DNA of 64,000 bases from Pterobdella sp. o SKG-2022 (taxonomy: Eukaryota > Annelida > Clitellata > Hirudinida > Piscicolidae), in NCBI GenBank assembly GCA_964035795.1, contig OZ038323.1, forward strand, positions 3,739,381-3,803,380. The letters are read 5' to 3'. Numbering within the stretch: position 1 is the stretch's first letter; every line of letters starts with the position of its first letter. This document shows, in pieces, positions 60,283-64,000 of the stretch. Below the pieces are notes generated by a model. The model was not told the origin of the DNA, made no database searches, and saw nothing but the letters and a program-made list of their open reading frames with translations. A program made the position numbers and the translations under genes.

Positions 60283-62445
60283 CATAATATCGACGTTAAT
60301 GTTCATTGATATTGCAAAAAAGTACATTAAGATGTCTCTAAAAAGTTAGATTTGAATAAGCTCGACAAAATAAAACATAAAAAACTAAGCTATAAATTGA
60401 TTTTAAAAACACAATGTTCCAACAAAAAACTCTCATTAATGAAACAAATCCAGAAGAAGTACTAACTCAACAACAAAAAGTACTGTGTCAAATAAGCTCA
60501 ATCAACGTAAAACACTTGAATATAGACACACACCGTTTCATAATACTCTCTAAACATTGAAAGAAGCTGTTCATCATTGTTATGTCTTGATACTATCGAA
60601 GTTTAAACCAACTTAGAAGAAAATCAATATCAATTGTTTAAGATGTTTTGTATATTGTTCGGTTATCATGTATATTAGCTACAGAGGCGCTTAATGATTT
60701 GAATTATTTCCAGTAATAATATTTATTTTACATTAATATTCATTATAAAAATTATAGCAATGGAATAATATAATAGTTCTAAACATTTTTTCTATAACAG
60801 AATCTTCACGATATATATCGATGTTATTATCAATCACATTAGATTATGCTGAAGTACAAAGATTGTGTAAAGATCATTATTAATATTATAATACTAACAG
60901 AAAACCAATTCATGATGATAAAACGTATGAGCATTTATAGCAATTACTAAATCAATAAACTTTTGCAATTTCATTTCAGTCAATATATCAAACTCAATGG
61001 GAAATGAAGAAGCAGTGTGTTTTAGACGGGGATATAAATAATACAGAGAAAAGGTAAACTACATGAGCATCATTAATGATGCTGATAATGGGGGAGAAAT
61101 AAGTTTTAAAATTAAATAAAAATCATAATTATTAAAGAATAAAAATATATGGAGCGGAAAGCTTGAAAAAATGTGAAAAAATATTGATCATGTAAAAAAT
61201 GATAATAAACACAAAAAATATTACTAAAACACGGATAAATTAAAAATAATAAAACGGGTTGGAAGTCACGTTGTAAATATTGCAAAAGTTGACTATAAAA
61301 AGGATATAACACAGCGATGCAAAAGATAACATGCAATTCCAAATTATGTAAAATCAGACTGATTATTGTTATGTTGTAACATGGAAAACACTATTATTCT
61401 TTTTTGAACTTAATGATGAAGTTGAGAATATTCCTTCATTGAAAGCTATAATTGTTGATAAAATCACAAAATCATTATTCTCTATGATAGAAACATGTTC
61501 ATCAAAAATTTATTATTTATTAAAAAAAAAGTATTTTAAAACTGCCTTAATTTGAAATTTTCCAAAAAGAACACTCAGTACAACGGTACACAACTAATGT
61601 CTCAAAAATACCATTATAACATTATGCTGCATTTGTAACCAATGTGAATACAATCAAATAACACATATAAACTCACCAGAACGGAAATAAAAACGGTAAA
61701 CGCATCGATGATGAAACAAAAAAAAAAAGTAATCATAAGTAGATCATCCAATCACGGAGAGATAATTCAAACTAGATCATCCAATGACATTACCTGATAT
61801 GCGCAATACTAAACATGGTGGGAAATAATACTAATATAAAGGTGATATTATTGAACGTTATGGTAGCGTGTGGTAGACGTAAACATAAAGAGAACCAATC
61901 AGAAACGCTTAAAATATGTATTAGATACTCTTGGTCTGATAATAGAAATAAATAACAATGGTTTAGTAAATATTATAAAATAATATATAAAAATATAGAA
62001 TTTCTTTGACGTTATGTTAAGTTTATATAATACACCATTCAAATAAAGTCTAAAGCATTTGATAACGCAAGCTAATCTTTAAAAAAGCTTGTGAAGTTTT
62101 TGGTAAATCTTTGATTTTTTTGACACATTTGGTTTAAAACTGATAAAACTTCATTAAATGTAAGAATTCAGATATATACCTGGTGTGTGTGCTTTGTTTT
62201 CCTGACGTACAAGCCAATTAAATTGATGTTGATTATTCAGAAAATTTAATTTGATTATTTTAATATATAAAAACTCATGGTTATAAACAATTAAAATATA
62301 TGGAAGGGATAAAAAATAACTTATAAAAAAAAATTAAACAAAAATCATAAATATTGGATTAAAAAAATGATACTGAAAATATATCGTGAAAAATACCATA
62401 GAAAAATAATTCGACAAATGCAACAAGAACAATCAAAGATGGCGG
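60283..62445. other. Gap with no supported gene
   Basis: AT-rich 2.2 kb of the presumed 3' flank of the septin gene. A single exon-like plus-strand stretch near 60980-61054 has splice-like borders but no recognisable protein similarity. Nothing else seen. Confidence 0.5.
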
Positions 62446-63899
62446 TCACACAGCGGTGTTTGATGTAGAGTTCAACTGACTCTGCATCCTTAGCAGTACA
62501 TCCTGCATTCTGCGGATCTGTGATAACATTAATAAGAATAATAATGAAAACAAGAAAAAAAAATCATAATAATGAGAAAATACTGATTATAACAACAATA
62601 ATAATGCAAATAACAACGATGATGATAATTATAACAAAGAGATGAAGAAAAAAATGTAATAGCAATAAAAATAATGGAGATAATAATAGGAATATAATAT
62701 AATAATAATAAATTAAAAAAAAATAAATAAATGAAACAAAAGCACACCTCTTCTTCCTTCTGTCTCAATAACTCCCCCCCTTCCAAGTTTGACATCCTGG
62801 TTAGGTTAATAATAATGAATAAAAATTAAAATTGAAAAACAATATAAAAAAAAATGATAAAAACGAAAATAACGCTGAGTGTTATATGCATTGTTCTAAA
62901 AAGTTCTTTGTAGAAAAGTTTACGAAAAACTCACGCAGAGTTAAAACTGATGGAAATTACATGAAAAATTATTAAATAAAAGGGCAGATAATACTAATAA
63001 AAAATTTGAAAAATAACAACTAAAGAATTAAAAATAATATTAGCAAACCCGTCTGAACTGAGATCTTCCTTGATACGTGAGGCCCTATAGTTTTCATAGT
63101 GCATTTCTCTCGTCACATCCTTAAGGTCTTGCATGTGTGTGCTGTGTGTGTATAAATTCAGTGGTGTGTTTGTGTGTTCTATATTGATGTTTGTGTGTTT
63201 CATATTGGTGTATGGGTGTGTACCGTATGATGATGTGGTGTGTGCTTCTTGAGGGTGAGAATTTGAAGCTTCATGGTTCTCATGGGAAGATTATGCCATA
63301 TCGCTATAATGTACGCATTCTAGTCACCAAAAAAACAACAAAGCAACAACCTTATGAGAAACTGCCTGATTTTGGCGAAGTCTGAATGCCTGGGGTTCTC
63401 TACCTCAACAACCCCCCATGGGTACACCCTCCCCTTCACCCTCTTACCACCCACTTCCACGTAAGCGTTACTCGATGCTACAGCAAATGGCATCAGTTTC
63501 TGGAAAATTTTGAATAAGTGTATGTATAATTAAAGACTATAAAACAGATAATAAACCAAATAGAAGAAAAAATAAACAAAAAGTATTTATTAACATAAAT
63601 CATGAAGTGAAATGACTTAATAATGTAAGTTCGTTTTACGAAAAGTTTCGTGATTTGAATTAATAAATACTTTGTGTTTATAAAAGAGATATATCTCTAC
63701 TACAATCGCCCATACACCTGGAGCAATTGTACAAGACATTAACATAAAATATTAATGAGAAGAACCTTCACACCTCCCCACCACACCCCAATCTCACCCT
63801 GATTTCATCATCCCTCTTTTTGACCTCATCCTCTTCATCACTATCACACTGAGGTAGCTCATATACTTTGATGCGGTATTTCTCAATGTCCTCCAACAC
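62446..63899 (-). CDS. Septin (SEPT2-like group), C-terminal part; 5' exons beyond the window
   Basis: GTP-binding cytoskeletal protein forming hetero-oligomeric filaments in cytokinesis and cortex organisation. Five exons in the window with matching phases: 63798-63899, 63351-63499, 63049-63141, 62748-62796, 62446-62517, giving the last 154 residues. Signatures: [55 protein letters not shown] (septin unique region), [19 protein letters not shown], then the coiled-coil end [20 protein letters not shown] and stop. In most septins the third block starts AVVGSN or AVIGSN; here it is AVASSN. The P-loop and switch regions lie to the right of the window. The CDSDE motif favours the SEPT1/2/4/5 group. 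Confidence 0.9.
63573..63680. mobile_element. Fold-back element, copy 4 (septin intron)
   Basis: Left arm AAACAAAAAGTATTTATTAA, centre AAGTTCGTTTTACGAAAAGT then TTCGTGA, right arm TTAATAAATACTTTGTGTTT. It lies between septin exons 63351-63499 and 63798-63899. Confidence 0.8.
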
Positions 63900-64000
63900 C
63901 TTAGTGCAATGTTGGTGTTTTAATTAAATGAAGGAATATGAAAGCTTTGAATTCGCCGAAAATTCTATTTTTTATGAACATAAAAAATCTAAGAAATTGT

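Noticed and set aside
60980..61054. Isolated exon-like stretch with a CAG acceptor and GTAAAC donor
   Set aside because: No protein similarity, no partner exon in phase nearby; chance ORF in AT-rich DNA cannot be excluded.

Overview
The window is AT-rich eukaryotic DNA from an animal nuclear genome. Genes are split by many short GT-AG introns, several proteins carry Asn-rich insertions, and mobile-element fragments fill the gaps. The gene set (Robo, KCTD9, NSUN2, CEP120, peroxisomal acyl-CoA oxidase, WDR12, ATXN7L3/Sgf11, M6/PLP, a claudin-like protein, a septin) points to a bilaterian invertebrate. A lophotrochozoan such as an annelid is plausible, but the species cannot be fixed from the sequence. 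No bacterial features (operons, Shine-Dalgarno sites, CRISPR) are present.

Layout. 1-7625 (+): 3' two-thirds of a Roundabout-type guidance receptor, cut by the left edge. 9471-12721 (-): KCTD9-like BTB/pentapeptide protein. 12891-19230 (-): NSUN2 RNA m5C methyltransferase, 23 exons. 19579-29022 (+): CEP120 centriole protein, 23 exons, divergent from NSUN2 across 348 bp. 29387-33712 (+): peroxisomal acyl-CoA oxidase, 17 exons. 34998-38820 (+): WDR12 ribosome-biogenesis factor, 14 exons. 39018-40490 (-): ATXN7L3/Sgf11 SAGA subunit. 41026-43082 (+): one or two small secreted proteins with CCP-like exons, uncertain. 44649-46143 (+): unrecognised small single-pass membrane protein. 46903-48135 (-): claudin/PMP22-like four-pass protein. 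48347-50481 (-): M6/PLP four-pass protein. 62446-63899 (-): C-terminal part of a septin, cut by the right edge. For the complete multi-exon genes the assembled exons give a whole number of codons and phases agree at every junction, which strongly supports the models.

The stretch 50.8-62.4 kb is mostly repeats: a decayed LINE; a 3-kb 15-bp minisatellite with higher-order structure, open on both strands; a Penelope-like element 3' end; a piggyBac element with TTAA flanks; an RT fragment; a tRNA-derived SINE; and a long hairpin element. Further repeats sit in introns and gaps: a second SINE copy, an antisense LINE remnant in CEP120, and a family of fold-back elements with four copies.

The genes serve unrelated cellular jobs and I see no pathway cluster. 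The M6 and claudin-like genes are two tetraspan-topology membrane genes in tandem. I found no convincing new multi-gene system. The observations most worth following are the acidic insertion in Robo Ig4, the 15-bp array, the palindrome-bearing piggyBac element and the fold-back family.
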